A stretch of DNA of 64,000 nucleotides. Source: Campylobacter aviculae (lineage in GTDB: Bacteria > Campylobacterota > Campylobacteria > Campylobacterales > Campylobacteraceae). Every line of letters begins with the position of its first letter. Position 1 is the stretch's first letter. A program made the translations under genes and the position numbers. Positions 18,928-26,502 of this stretch are shown piece by piece. The notes under the pieces were generated by a model. That model was not told where the DNA came from, searched no databases, and saw only the letters and a list, made by a program, of their open reading frames with translations. Where the stretch lies: positions 27,914-91,913 of the forward strand of contig NZ_NXMA01000007.1 in NCBI RefSeq assembly GCF_005406215.1, read 5' to 3'.

Positions 18928-20420
18928 TTAAAGATAAATATAAGTCATTATGATATTAACAATACTTGCTACTAGCATAGGAATAGCCGTTCTTTTTACT
19001 ACTGCAAAGGGACTCTGTTTTGTCATAGCAGATATCGCTAAAATCGCAGGAGCAATAGGACTGACACATCTTCCAAAACCTGTCATGATTTGGATGGGTG
19101 TTATCATAGAAATGGTTTCAATTCCAAAATGTTTTGCTATATTTGGGATAAGCGGAGCAAAACTAAAAAACGCTGCATTTCCTGAACCCATTAAAAAGGC
19201 ACAAAAAGCAAGAAGTATGGAAACAGCTATAATGATAGCTAGCACTCCAAAACCTGCATTTTTTAAAATTTCTATTAAGGTATCTACAAAACCTACTGAT
19301 AAAAGCCCATTAGCAAATACCTGACCACAAACAATGAGCGAAACTGTAATCACAAATAAATGCCCCATTCCTTTAAAGAAAATCATTATTGAATTTAAAG
19401 TTTCAATAACGCTTTTATAGCGCATCATCTCAAAAATAATGGCTATAAAAGTTGAAATCATCATAGCAACAGGAACATTAATTTTAATACTTGATTGATA
19501 ATGAATTTGCAATAAAGCCAAAATACTATCAAGTACAGAACTAAAACCTAGGATTAAAATCAAAGGTATGATCGGTAAAAGAGCATATATCTTAGGTGGT
19601 TTTTTGATTTCTTTTTCTTTGTTTTCGTTTAGTTCTTCTTCAGCTTTTTGAGGATCAAAAACAAAATGTTCTTTTTTATCAAAAAAATAATTGCAAAGAT
19701 AGATAGAAATACCTACAGCTATAATAATAGGCAAAGTTGTAGAAAGTTGATAATGAACAAAATAAATTGCTGGGTCGATATTAGCTACCTTTGAAGCCAT
19801 GATCACATTACCACTTCCAGGCCCATGATCGATATATTGACAAATTGCAATCACACTCAAAGCAGAAAGTTTAGACACTCCTGTTCGAACTAGTATTGGA
19901 TACATTGTTACCATAAGCAAAAGTGCTAAACCAGCATGAGAGGGTATAAAAAGAACTAAAAGTTGAGTGATAAAATATGCAAGTATGAGTAAAACATAGG
20001 GCGATTTTACCATTTTTAAAGGCTTTTCAAAGACTTTAAAAAGCGCATAAGAAGCTCCAACATGATCCATATACGCAGAAAAACCAGCTATACACATCAA
20101 AGTTAGTCCAAGACCTGCTAAAGTGCTTGATAAAGTTTGATTAAAAACTTCGAAAATATCGAAAAATCCTAAATTTAAAGATCCTTTTTTAAGGATAGGA
20201 TGTCCTAATTCGTAAAAATCTATGCTTTTTAAAAAACTATAAATTTGCGATGGGGGGGGGTATTTGGTTCTGGGAACATATGAATTAAAAATGCGGCAAT
20301 TGTTGCCACGCCAAGTAATAAAAATCCACTTAAAAGCAATGCCATATGGGCATTGACTTTTTTATAAAGCATGAAAATAAGTAAAAAAATACTTACAAAT
20401 GAAAAAATAAGGCCTAGCAT
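18928..20420 (-). pseudogene. dcuC: DcuC-like C4-dicarboxylate carrier, out of frame at a G9 tract (phase-OFF)
   Basis: The gene is split. Codons from the ATG at 20420 give 63 residues with two membrane helices, then stop at 20229. The remaining frame, open from the tract to 18928, encodes about ten more hydrophobic helices including LTLMCIAGFSAYMDHVGAS, which resembles DcuC. The switch is the run of nine C on the coding strand at 20252-20260. Ten or seven C would join ...FPEPNTPP directly to ...SQIYSFLKSIDFYELG, giving a protein of about 497 residues. DcuC-type proteins are inner-membrane carriers for succinate, fumarate and related C4 acids. The gene lies between ridA (3 nt upstream) and the PLP enzyme. 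Confidence 0.85.
20252..20260. repeat. Homopolymeric G9 tract (contingency locus) in the carrier gene
   Basis: Nine consecutive G on the + strand inside the DcuC-like coding region. Tracts of this length slip during replication in Campylobacter and drive phase variation. G9 is the OFF state by my frame reading; G7 or G10 would be ON. Confidence 0.85.
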
Positions 20421-20423
20421 TTT

Positions 20424-20786
20424 TTATCCTTTTGAGGCAATAACCTCTATCTCCACCTTAGCTCCTTTTGGTAAATCTTTAACAGCAAAAGCACTTCTTG
20501 CAGGATAAGGAGCTTGGAAAAATTCGGCATAAACTTCATTAAAAGCGACAAAATCGGAAATATTAGCTAAAAAGCAAGTCGTTTTTAACACTTTATCATA
20601 AGCAATTCCATTTTCTTCTAAAATGGCCCCAATATTTTTTAAAGATTGTTTAGTTTGTTCTTTTATATCTTCACTTTCTATTTCCCCTGAATTAGGATTG
20701 ATAGGAAGTTGCCCAGAAATAAATAATAGCCCATTTGCTTCTCTATAAGCCGAGTATGGTCCAATAGCTTTTGGATAATTTGACAT
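20424..20786 (-). CDS. ridA: RidA-family enamine/imine deaminase
   Basis: RidA proteins hydrolyse reactive enamines and imines such as 2-aminoacrylate that PLP enzymes release. The 120-residue form starting MSNYPKAIGPYSAYR has the full family length. GPYS near the N-terminus, LFISGQLP, and the C-terminal PARSAFAVKDLPKGAKVEIE with the substrate-binding Arg are all present. The ATG at 20786 is preceded by AAGGAGA; an upstream in-frame start would add 17 AT-rich residues with no family match. It is the first gene of the leftward operon and lies opposite the regulator across an intergenic region with a strong palindrome. Its place with a beta-lyase gives a clear detoxifying role. Confidence 0.92.
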   Translation of the reverse strand: MSNYPKAIGPYSAYREANGLLFISGQLPINPNSGEIESEDIKEQTKQSLKNIGAILEENGIAYDKVLKTTCFLANISDFVAFNEVYAEFFQAPYPARSAFAVKDLPKGAKVEIEVIASKG

Positions 20787-20854
20787 TTTTTCTCCTTGAA
20801 TATTAAATTTATTATTGTTATAATAGAATATTATCATTTTAAGAATAATTTGTC

Positions 20855-20884
20855 AATATTTTATTATTATGATAATAAAATATT
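20855..20884. promoter_or_regulatory. Perfect 13-bp-arm palindrome, probable operator of the divergent regulator
   Basis: AATATTTTATTAT and ATAATAAAATATT flank a 4-nt TATG spacer without a mismatch. The site lies in the 142-nt gap between ridA and the regulator, just upstream of a TATAAT at 20891-20896 that is well placed to be the regulator's -10. A degraded second copy spans 20799-20832, whose right arm ATAATAGAATATT differs from the first site's right arm at one base. Two similar sites in a divergent gap are what an autoregulated local regulator would use. The binding protein is inferred, not shown. Confidence 0.65.
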
Positions 20885-20928
20885 ATTTTTTATAATTTTA
20901 ATCTTTAATAAGATAAAGGAAAGATTTA

Positions 20929-21597
20929 ATGGATGAAAAACAAAAGGAACAATTCATTAAGCTAACGAAATTTTTAGGGCAGGTTTTAGGCAAACAATAT
21001 GAAGTTGTTTTTCATGTTATAGACAAAAAAGGTGCTTATATTGCTGCTATTGAAAACAGCCATATTAGTGGTAGAACTCTTGAGTCTCCCTTAAGTGCTT
21101 TTGCAAGTGAACTCATACAAAAAAAAGCTTATTTAAAAAAAGATTTTTTATATGATTATAAAGCTTTAATTGGAAAAAATAAGCTTGTAAGAGGATCAAC
21201 TTTTTTTATAAAAAATGCTGATAAACTTGTAGGAATTTTGTGCATAAATCACGATACTAGCATTATAAGAGATGCTGTTTGTAAGATTATAGATATAGAA
21301 AAGTTAGATGATATGGGTGAATTTTTAAGCCAAGATGAGAGTAGTAATTTGGAAATGAATGATTTGGCTAATGTAGAAACGTTAAGCCGTTCTATAGAGG
21401 AAATTTTAGCTCAAAATATTGATATGAATTATTTAAATTCAAATTACCAGCTTAGCGTTACACAAAAAGAAGAGATCGCAAAAACCTTATATGAAAAAGG
21501 TATTTTTAATATCAAAGGTGCTGTGTCTATCGTTGCAAAATTTTTAAAAATTTCAGAACCTAGTGTTTATAGATATCTTAAAAAATTTAAAAATTAG
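20929..21597 (+). CDS. YheO/DauR-like transcriptional regulator
   Basis: This 222-residue protein has the architecture of the YheO family: an N-terminal PAS-like sensory domain over about residues 8-120 (GQVLGKQYEVVFHVIDKKG, then ISGRTLESPL and LVGILCINHD) and a C-terminal helix-turn-helix at about 165-222 (TQKEEIAKTLYEKGIFNIKG, then SEPSVYRYLKKF). DauR, a member, represses D-arginine catabolism genes, so sensing of an amino-acid-like ligand is plausible. It is divergent from the ridA operon and the palindrome lies 45 nt before its ATG, which supports local control and autoregulation. The C. jejuni counterpart is Cj1387c. Ligand and sign of control are not visible. Confidence 0.85.
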   Translation: MDEKQKEQFIKLTKFLGQVLGKQYEVVFHVIDKKGAYIAAIENSHISGRTLESPLSAFASELIQKKAYLKKDFLYDYKALIGKNKLVRGSTFFIKNADKLVGILCINHDTSIIRDAVCKIIDIEKLDDMGEFLSQDESSNLEMNDLANVETLSRSIEEILAQNIDMNYLNSNYQLSVTQKEEIAKTLYEKGIFNIKGAVSIVAKFLKISEPSVYRYLKKFKN

Positions 21598-21638
21598 GAA
21601 TTTTATTCTATTTTAATACCATCATTTTTTATAAAAAT

Positions 21639-21664
21639 AATCACGATAAAATTTTATCGTGATT
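21639..21664. terminator. Palindromic terminator after the regulator
   Basis: AATCACGATAAAA and TTTTATCGTGATT form a perfect 26-nt palindrome 41 nt after the regulator stop. A clear U-run is lacking on the + side, so efficiency is uncertain. Confidence 0.55.
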
Positions 21665-21708
21665 TAGATTAACCCAACTAGATCCTTATTATTTTAAAAA
21701 ATATAAAA

Positions 21709-21723
21709 TGATAATAAATTTCA
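21709..21723. promoter_or_regulatory. Fur-box-like site 1
   Basis: TGATAATAAATTTCA matches the 7-1-7 inverted repeat TGATAATnATTATCA at all but two defined positions. It lies 74 nt before the DUF2325 gene and 25 nt upstream of a better second site. PerR boxes in Campylobacter look similar, so Fur versus PerR cannot be settled from sequence. Confidence 0.5.
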
Positions 21724-21748
21724 AAATAAATTTAGCTTAATAATATTA

Positions 21749-21763
21749 TAATAATAATTATCA
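21749..21763. promoter_or_regulatory. Fur-box-like site 2 overlapping the -10
   Basis: TAATAATAATTATCA matches TGATAATnATTATCA with one mismatch and overlaps a TATAAT at 21747-21752, 30 nt before the DUF2325 ATG. A repressor bound here would cover the -10 and block transcription of the whole DUF2325-unknown-fldA operon. Iron-responsive control of the C. jejuni counterparts is known; occupancy here is inferred. Confidence 0.62.
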
Positions 21764-21782
21764 AAATAAAAAAGAGGGTGTT

Positions 21783-22100
21783 ATGTCAGTTTTAGTTATC
21801 GGTGCAGATGAAATCACTCCTATAAAAGCAGTTTTATATGATTTAGGTGCTAAAAAAATTGAGCATTGGAACGCACGTAATGAAAATAGAGTTAATCGCA
21901 AGCCTATTCCTTGCGATACAGAGTGTATAGTTATGCTTACGAGTTTTTTAAATCATAACACAATGAAAAAAATCAAAAATGAGGCAAAAAAAAGAAAAAT
22001 TCCATTAGTATGTGCCAAAAGAAGTGTTAATTGTGTATATTGTGAATATTGTAAGATTTTTAACTTGGATAAAGAAAATTCTTGCACTAAGGAGTTTTAA
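21783..22100 (+). CDS. DUF2325-family protein
   Basis: This 105-residue protein starts with a Rossmann-like SVLVIGADEITPIKAVLYDLGAK and ends with a cysteine cluster CVYCEYCKIFNLDKENSC, suggesting metal, redox or FeS binding. It resembles DUF2325 (uncharacterised). Several such proteins sit with iron or redox genes. The stop overlaps the next ATG by 1 nt, a GAGGGTG Shine-Dalgarno precedes the start, and two Fur-box-like sites lie upstream. A role in iron-limited growth is inferred from the sites and from flavodoxin at the end of the operon. Confidence 0.75.
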   Translation: MSVLVIGADEITPIKAVLYDLGAKKIEHWNARNENRVNRKPIPCDTECIVMLTSFLNHNTMKKIKNEAKKRKIPLVCAKRSVNCVYCEYCKIFNLDKENSCTKEF

Positions 22101-22780
22101 TGTTGTTCGGCTTTAACCAGAATCAAGATATTATTCCTGAAATTTATAGCTCCTTAAATAAGCAAGATCTTATAATGACTTTTTTAATTCAGTATAATTT
22201 TTGCGTAGATGAAAAACTAAAAATTCCGCTTTTTTACGGAAAGAATGCTAAGAGTATTCGTGATGTTTTTGAAAAATTTATTTATGATATTTCTCATGTT
22301 CATTTTGGAAAAATAAAAAATATTTTCAAATTGAGACTTAAAGCAACAAATAAGGGATTTATTTTTAAGACAAAAAGCGTGAAAAAATATAATCTAAAAC
22401 AAATTTTTAAAAATTATTATTATGGAATGTGTTTTAATACTCATAATTTATTTTGTGATTATGTTTATAATAAAATTTCTAAGCAAAATATAGATAGAGT
22501 AGTCGATCAAAAAGATAACCTTATTATCGTTGATCAAAAATGTGCAATTTTACCACTTTGTAAGGAAATAGATATACATAATTTAGAAATTGAAAATGAA
22601 ATTCATAAATTATTAACTTTAATAAGAGAAAATAATTTTGATAGATTTTATATAGTTTGTCCGCGTAATGAAAATTTTACGCATTTTATAGAAATCAAAC
22701 ATTTTTTGTGTGATTTAAATAAAACTATGTTAAAATTAGTCCCATATAAAATATCAAATCAACTTATAAGGAGGAAATAA
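22100..22780 (+). CDS. Uncharacterised protein between DUF2325 and flavodoxin
   Basis: I do not recognise a domain in this 226-residue basic protein (C. jejuni Cj1383c counterpart). There is no signal peptide or convincing membrane helix. Aromatic residues and lysines are frequent, three cysteines lie in GMCFNTHNLFCDYV and KCAILPLCK, and the C-terminus ends SNQLIRRK. It shares its first base with the DUF2325 stop and its last base with the fldA ATG, so all three are translated from one message under the Fur-type sites. A function connected with flavodoxin or iron starvation is plausible by context only. Confidence 0.7.
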   Translation: MLFGFNQNQDIIPEIYSSLNKQDLIMTFLIQYNFCVDEKLKIPLFYGKNAKSIRDVFEKFIYDISHVHFGKIKNIFKLRLKATNKGFIFKTKSVKKYNLKQIFKNYYYGMCFNTHNLFCDYVYNKISKQNIDRVVDQKDNLIIVDQKCAILPLCKEIDIHNLEIENEIHKLLTLIRENNFDRFYIVCPRNENFTHFIEIKHFLCDLNKTMLKLVPYKISNQLIRRK

Positions 22781-23271
22781 TGTCAGTGGCAGTAGTTTAT
22801 GGAAGTGCTATGGGTAATACAGAAGGTGCAGCGAATATGATCGCTTCAAAATTGGGAATCAGTGATGTATTAAATATCGCAGATATTGATGCAGCTAAAA
22901 TCAATTCCTATGATAAACTCATTTGTGGAACTTCTACTTGGGGAAGTGGAGATTTGCAAGATGATTGGGATGGTTTTGATTTTTCAGGACTAAGTCTCAA
23001 TGGAAAAACTGTAGCGGTTTTTGGTATGGGTGATAGCGAAAGTTATTCGGATACTTTTTGTGGCGGTATGGGAAAATTGGCTGAAAATTTAAAAAATGCA
23101 GGAGCAAATTTAGTTGGTGAAGTTTCAACCGATGGTTATAATTTTGAGTCAAGTGATGCAGTAGTAAATGGTAAATTTGTAGGACTTGCTTTGGATAATG
23201 ATAATCAAGAAGATCAGACAGAAACAAGAATTGATGCTTGGTTAGAGCAAATTAAATCTTATTTTGCATAA
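22780..23271 (+). CDS. fldA: Flavodoxin
   Basis: Long-chain-type flavodoxin of 163 residues that carries electrons on FMN. The FMN phosphate loop is YGSAMGNTEGAA (residues 6-17), the isoalloxazine-stacking loops are at STWGSGDLQDDWD and MGDSESYSDTFCGGMG, and the C-terminus runs to the expected end helix. In Campylobacterota flavodoxin accepts electrons from 2-oxoacid oxidoreductases and is needed for growth. It has a strong AAGGAGGAAATA ribosome site and is directly coupled to the gene before it. A terminator hairpin follows immediately. Confidence 0.95.
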   Translation: MSVAVVYGSAMGNTEGAANMIASKLGISDVLNIADIDAAKINSYDKLICGTSTWGSGDLQDDWDGFDFSGLSLNGKTVAVFGMGDSESYSDTFCGGMGKLAENLKNAGANLVGEVSTDGYNFESSDAVVNGKFVGLALDNDNQEDQTETRIDAWLEQIKSYFA

Positions 23272-23274
23272 TTT

Positions 23275-23302
23275 AAAATATCGACTTTTATGTCGATATT
23301 TT
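23275..23302 (+). terminator. Terminator after flavodoxin
   Basis: AAAATATCGAC and GTCGATATTTT form a perfect 11-bp stem around a TTTTAT loop, beginning 4 nt after the fldA stop and followed by T-rich sequence. Confidence 0.75.
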
Positions 23303-23476
23303 AAAATTTTTTATTTTAACTTACCTCCGCTTTTTCAAAACCTATACTTTAAAGCAAAAATCGTTTTTTTATAGAAAAAGATAAAAAAATAATAAAACCA
23401 AAATATATCTTCATCTCAAAAAGAATGTTGTTGAGATATAAAATAACAAGTTTGATTTGGATTGCAAAAATAGTAA

Positions 23477-25114
23477 TCAACCTTGTTTTATTGCTTCTAT
23501 CATGACCTTTGCCTTGCATTCTGCACAGCAATAAAGTGTTTTAATTTTATTTTGATCTTCTTTAAATTTAGGTTTCATAAGTTCTGCTATTTTTTGCACA
23601 GCTTTTTTAGTAGCAAATTCTTTTCCGCATTCTATACATGCAAAAAGTTCATCTTTTGCCATCGTTTGATATTCAAAAAACTTAGGATTGAATTCCATTC
23701 CACTTCTTGTTAGCTTTAAGGTATCTTTTTCAGCACAGCTCATTTCACAATACCCACAAGTAGTGCAAAGCGAAGCATTAAATTTTAAAGCATTTTCTTT
23801 ATGATCTGCGATTAAAGCCCCTACATTACAAGCTCCAACGCAAGAAAGACAAAGGGTGCAAGTTTGAGTATTGATTTCTATTTTACCATATCTTATCCAA
23901 TCTCCGCTTTTTAAAGAACCAAAATCATCATTTTGTATAAGTTTTTGCATTCTTTTAGAAAAATTTTCTCTTGTGCTAAGAGTATTATTATGAAATTCAA
24001 AATATAAATCTTCTAAAAATTCTTGTTGCTTTAAATGAGTATTTAATTCTTCATTAGCAATAAAAATAGCTTTTTTATTAAATTTTCTCTCAAAAAAAGT
24101 ATTTAAAAGTTCTATAGTTTCATAATTTCCTTGAGATAGTGTTTGAGTGAAAAAGACTATATTAGCACCGCTACTTTGTAAAAGAGCTAAAAAATGCATA
24201 GGAGTAAGCCATCCATCTTTTATGATTAGCGGTAGGGTATTTTTTGGAAGTTCTAAATTTAAATTTTCTAGAGGAATTTTTTCTGAAATGAGTAAAATTT
24301 TATTTTTTTTAAAAAAGTTGCAAATTTCAAAAAAGCTGTTTCTAGGTAAATGAGTGCTGTCAAGCGATCCGCTAGGGCAAATGCTAATACAAGAACCACA
24401 CTCCAAACAATCTATTTGTGAAAAAATTAGATTTTTATTTTCATCATCTTTTAAAATAGCTGTTGCGGGACAAATTTCAACACATTTAGCACAATGCTCA
24501 CTACGCCTTGAATGATATTGGCATATATTTAAATCATAGGAAAAATAATTTTTGTAAGTGTAATTTGGGATAATACTATTTAAAAATTCAAGCAGAGCTT
24601 CTTTATTTTTAAAATTTTGCATATCATAACAGCCACTTTGCCTTGAAAAATCCTTTCTTAAGCATTGGTGATTGAAAATTAAAATATCAAAATCAATTTC
24701 TATTTCATCGGATATTATCGCACATAATTCTCCTATAGTCCCAAAAATACCTTTGACTTCTTCATTTTTTAAAGCAATAACTTTAAAATCATTTTTTTTC
24801 AAAAAATTAGCAAGTTCTTCTTCTAGATCAATAAGAATAATGCGTTTTTGAATGGGTTTATTTTCCTCAAAATCAAGTCCAAAATCATAAATATGATTTC
24901 TAATTTGATAGAGTTTTAAAATATTTTTAGCTTTTTCTAAGGCATCATCTTGAGAATTTCTAAGGTAAAAATTAATTTCTGGAGCGTAAATGCTAGATTT
25001 TTGTTTTTTATCATTAGAGATTAAAACTTCTATATCTTTATTTGTTTCCCAAATTTCAATTTCATCAGGCAAGGGGATTAAATCTTTGTTTTTTATAAAA
25101 ACAAATTCTTTCAT
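23477..25114 (-). CDS. Cytoplasmic polyferredoxin with at least four 4Fe-4S motifs
   Basis: This 545-residue protein has two ferredoxin pairs: CAKCVEICPATAI with CLECGSCISICPSGSL near residues 211-250, and CTLCLSCVGACNVGAL with CTTCGYCEMSCAEKDT near residues 418-465. A C-terminal tail with CIECGKE and CCAECK looks like an extra metal-binding module. The N-terminal 200 residues resemble no named domain with certainty. No signal peptide is seen. It is divergent from selA, and the same pairing occurs in C. jejuni (Cj1377c). Because formate dehydrogenase is the main selenoprotein there, a link to formate oxidation is tempting, but nothing in the protein proves it. Confidence 0.85.
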   Translation of the reverse strand: MKEFVFIKNKDLIPLPDEIEIWETNKDIEVLISNDKKQKSSIYAPEINFYLRNSQDDALEKAKNILKLYQIRNHIYDFGLDFEENKPIQKRIILIDLEEELANFLKKNDFKVIALKNEEVKGIFGTIGELCAIISDEIEIDFDILIFNHQCLRKDFSRQSGCYDMQNFKNKEALLEFLNSIIPNYTYKNYFSYDLNICQYHSRRSEHCAKCVEICPATAILKDDENKNLIFSQIDCLECGSCISICPSGSLDSTHLPRNSFFEICNFFKKNKILLISEKIPLENLNLELPKNTLPLIIKDGWLTPMHFLALLQSSGANIVFFTQTLSQGNYETIELLNTFFERKFNKKAIFIANEELNTHLKQQEFLEDLYFEFHNNTLSTRENFSKRMQKLIQNDDFGSLKSGDWIRYGKIEINTQTCTLCLSCVGACNVGALIADHKENALKFNASLCTTCGYCEMSCAEKDTLKLTRSGMEFNPKFFEYQTMAKDELFACIECGKEFATKKAVQKIAELMKPKFKEDQNKIKTLYCCAECKAKVMIEAIKQG

Positions 25115-25185
25115 TAAGTTTTTCCTCTAAAAAATATTTTTTAAATTTTATGTTAAAATAACCAAATATTTTCTTAAGGTTTAAG

Positions 25186-26502
25186 ATGGACAAAATAAAA
25201 AAATTCCCACAAATTGGAGCTTTAATCGAGGATGAAACTTTAAAGGAATATCCTTTTTATTTAAGGGCTTATTTTTGTAAAAATATCGTAGCTAATCTTA
25301 AGGCTTTGGGTGAGAATAGCTGTGAAAAAAATATTCTTTTAGAAAAAATAAAATCAGAAATTCAAAAATATCTGCGTAAAGATTTACAAAGTGTGATCAA
25401 TGCTACAGGTGTGATTATCCATACAAATTTGGGTAGAAGCGTGATTGATGAAAGTATTTTTAATCAATGTAAGGATCAAATTTGTAATTATGTAAATCTT
25501 GAATTTGATTTAGAAAATGGCAAAAGAGGAAGTCGCTACGCTTTAGTGCTTGAGAAACTTAAAATGCTTTTTGAGTGTGAAGATGCTTTAGTGGTTAATA
25601 ATAATGCTGCAGCGGTTTTTTTGATTTTAAATTCTCTTTGTTTAAATCAAGAAATTATTAGCTCTAGAGGTGAATTAGTCGAAATAGGTGGAAGTTTTCG
25701 CGTGCCTGAAGTGATTAAGGCTGCTGGAGTTAAGCTTAAAGAAGTTGGAACAAGCAATAAAACACATTTAAAAGACTATGAAGAAGCTATCGATGAAAAT
25801 ACAAAGCTACTCTTAAAAACACACAAATCAAATTTTGCCCTTATAGGTTTTCAAAGCGATGTAAGTATTGTGGATCTTGATAAATTAGCTAAAGAAAAAG
25901 GAATTTTAACGTATTATGATTTAGGATCTGGATGGTGTGAAAATTTAAATAAAGAATTGGCAAAAAATGAACCTATGATTAAAAAAGTGCTTAAAAATTG
26001 TGATATTTTAAGTTTTAGCGGTGATAAACTTTTTGGTTCTGTCCAAGCTGGAATTATACTGGGAAAAAAAGATTTGATTGAGAAGATTAAAAAAAATCAG
26101 CTTTTAAGAATGCTAAGAGTGGATAAAATCACTTTAGCACTGCTTAATGAAACGCTTAAGACTTATCTTGAAAAAGATTATAATAAAATCACCACTTTAA
26201 GACTTTTAAACGATGATATTAAACATATAGAGCAAAAAGCTTTGTGGGTACAACAGAGGATTAAATTTGAAAGTGAAATTAAAAATAGCAAGAGTTTAGT
26301 TGGAGGTGGTTCTATGCCTGATAGAACTTTAGAAAGTCGCGTTTTATCTTTTAAGGGCAAGGCCTTAATATTACAGGAAAAATTCAGAGAAAAAAATATC
26401 ATAGGTCGCGTTGAAAATGATAGTTTTGTTTTAGATTTTAGAACGATTAGGGAAAGTGATTTGGATACTTTGATTCAATTGATTAATTCTATGGAAGATT
26501 GA
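25186..26502 (+). CDS. selA: L-seryl-tRNA(Sec) selenium transferase SelA
   Basis: SelA converts seryl-tRNA(Sec) to selenocysteinyl-tRNA with selenophosphate. The 438-residue PLP enzyme shows the INATGVIIHTNLGRS segment near residue 70, DLGSGW near 246 and the cofactor lysine in FSGDKLFG (Lys281). The C-terminal REKNIIGRVENDSF segment is also characteristic. The stop overlaps the selB ATG by 1 nt. selD, the tRNA(Sec) gene and any selenoprotein gene lie outside this window. Confidence 0.96.
   Translation: MDKIKKFPQIGALIEDETLKEYPFYLRAYFCKNIVANLKALGENSCEKNILLEKIKSEIQKYLRKDLQSVINATGVIIHTNLGRSVIDESIFNQCKDQICNYVNLEFDLENGKRGSRYALVLEKLKMLFECEDALVVNNNAAAVFLILNSLCLNQEIISSRGELVEIGGSFRVPEVIKAAGVKLKEVGTSNKTHLKDYEEAIDENTKLLLKTHKSNFALIGFQSDVSIVDLDKLAKEKGILTYYDLGSGWCENLNKELAKNEPMIKKVLKNCDILSFSGDKLFGSVQAGIILGKKDLIEKIKKNQLLRMLRVDKITLALLNETLKTYLEKDYNKITTLRLLNDDIKHIEQKALWVQQRIKFESEIKNSKSLVGGGSMPDRTLESRVLSFKGKALILQEKFREKNIIGRVENDSFVLDFRTIRESDLDTLIQLINSMED

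Noticed and set aside
18950..19324. A 124-codon + strand ORF
   Set aside because: Antisense to the membrane helices of the DcuC-like carrier; its hydrophobicity mirrors the real gene.
20229..20260. Programmed ribosomal frameshifting instead of phase variation at the carrier gene
   Set aside because: A nine-base homopolymer that is one unit away from in-frame is the usual Campylobacter contingency pattern, and no slippery heptamer with a downstream structure was evident.
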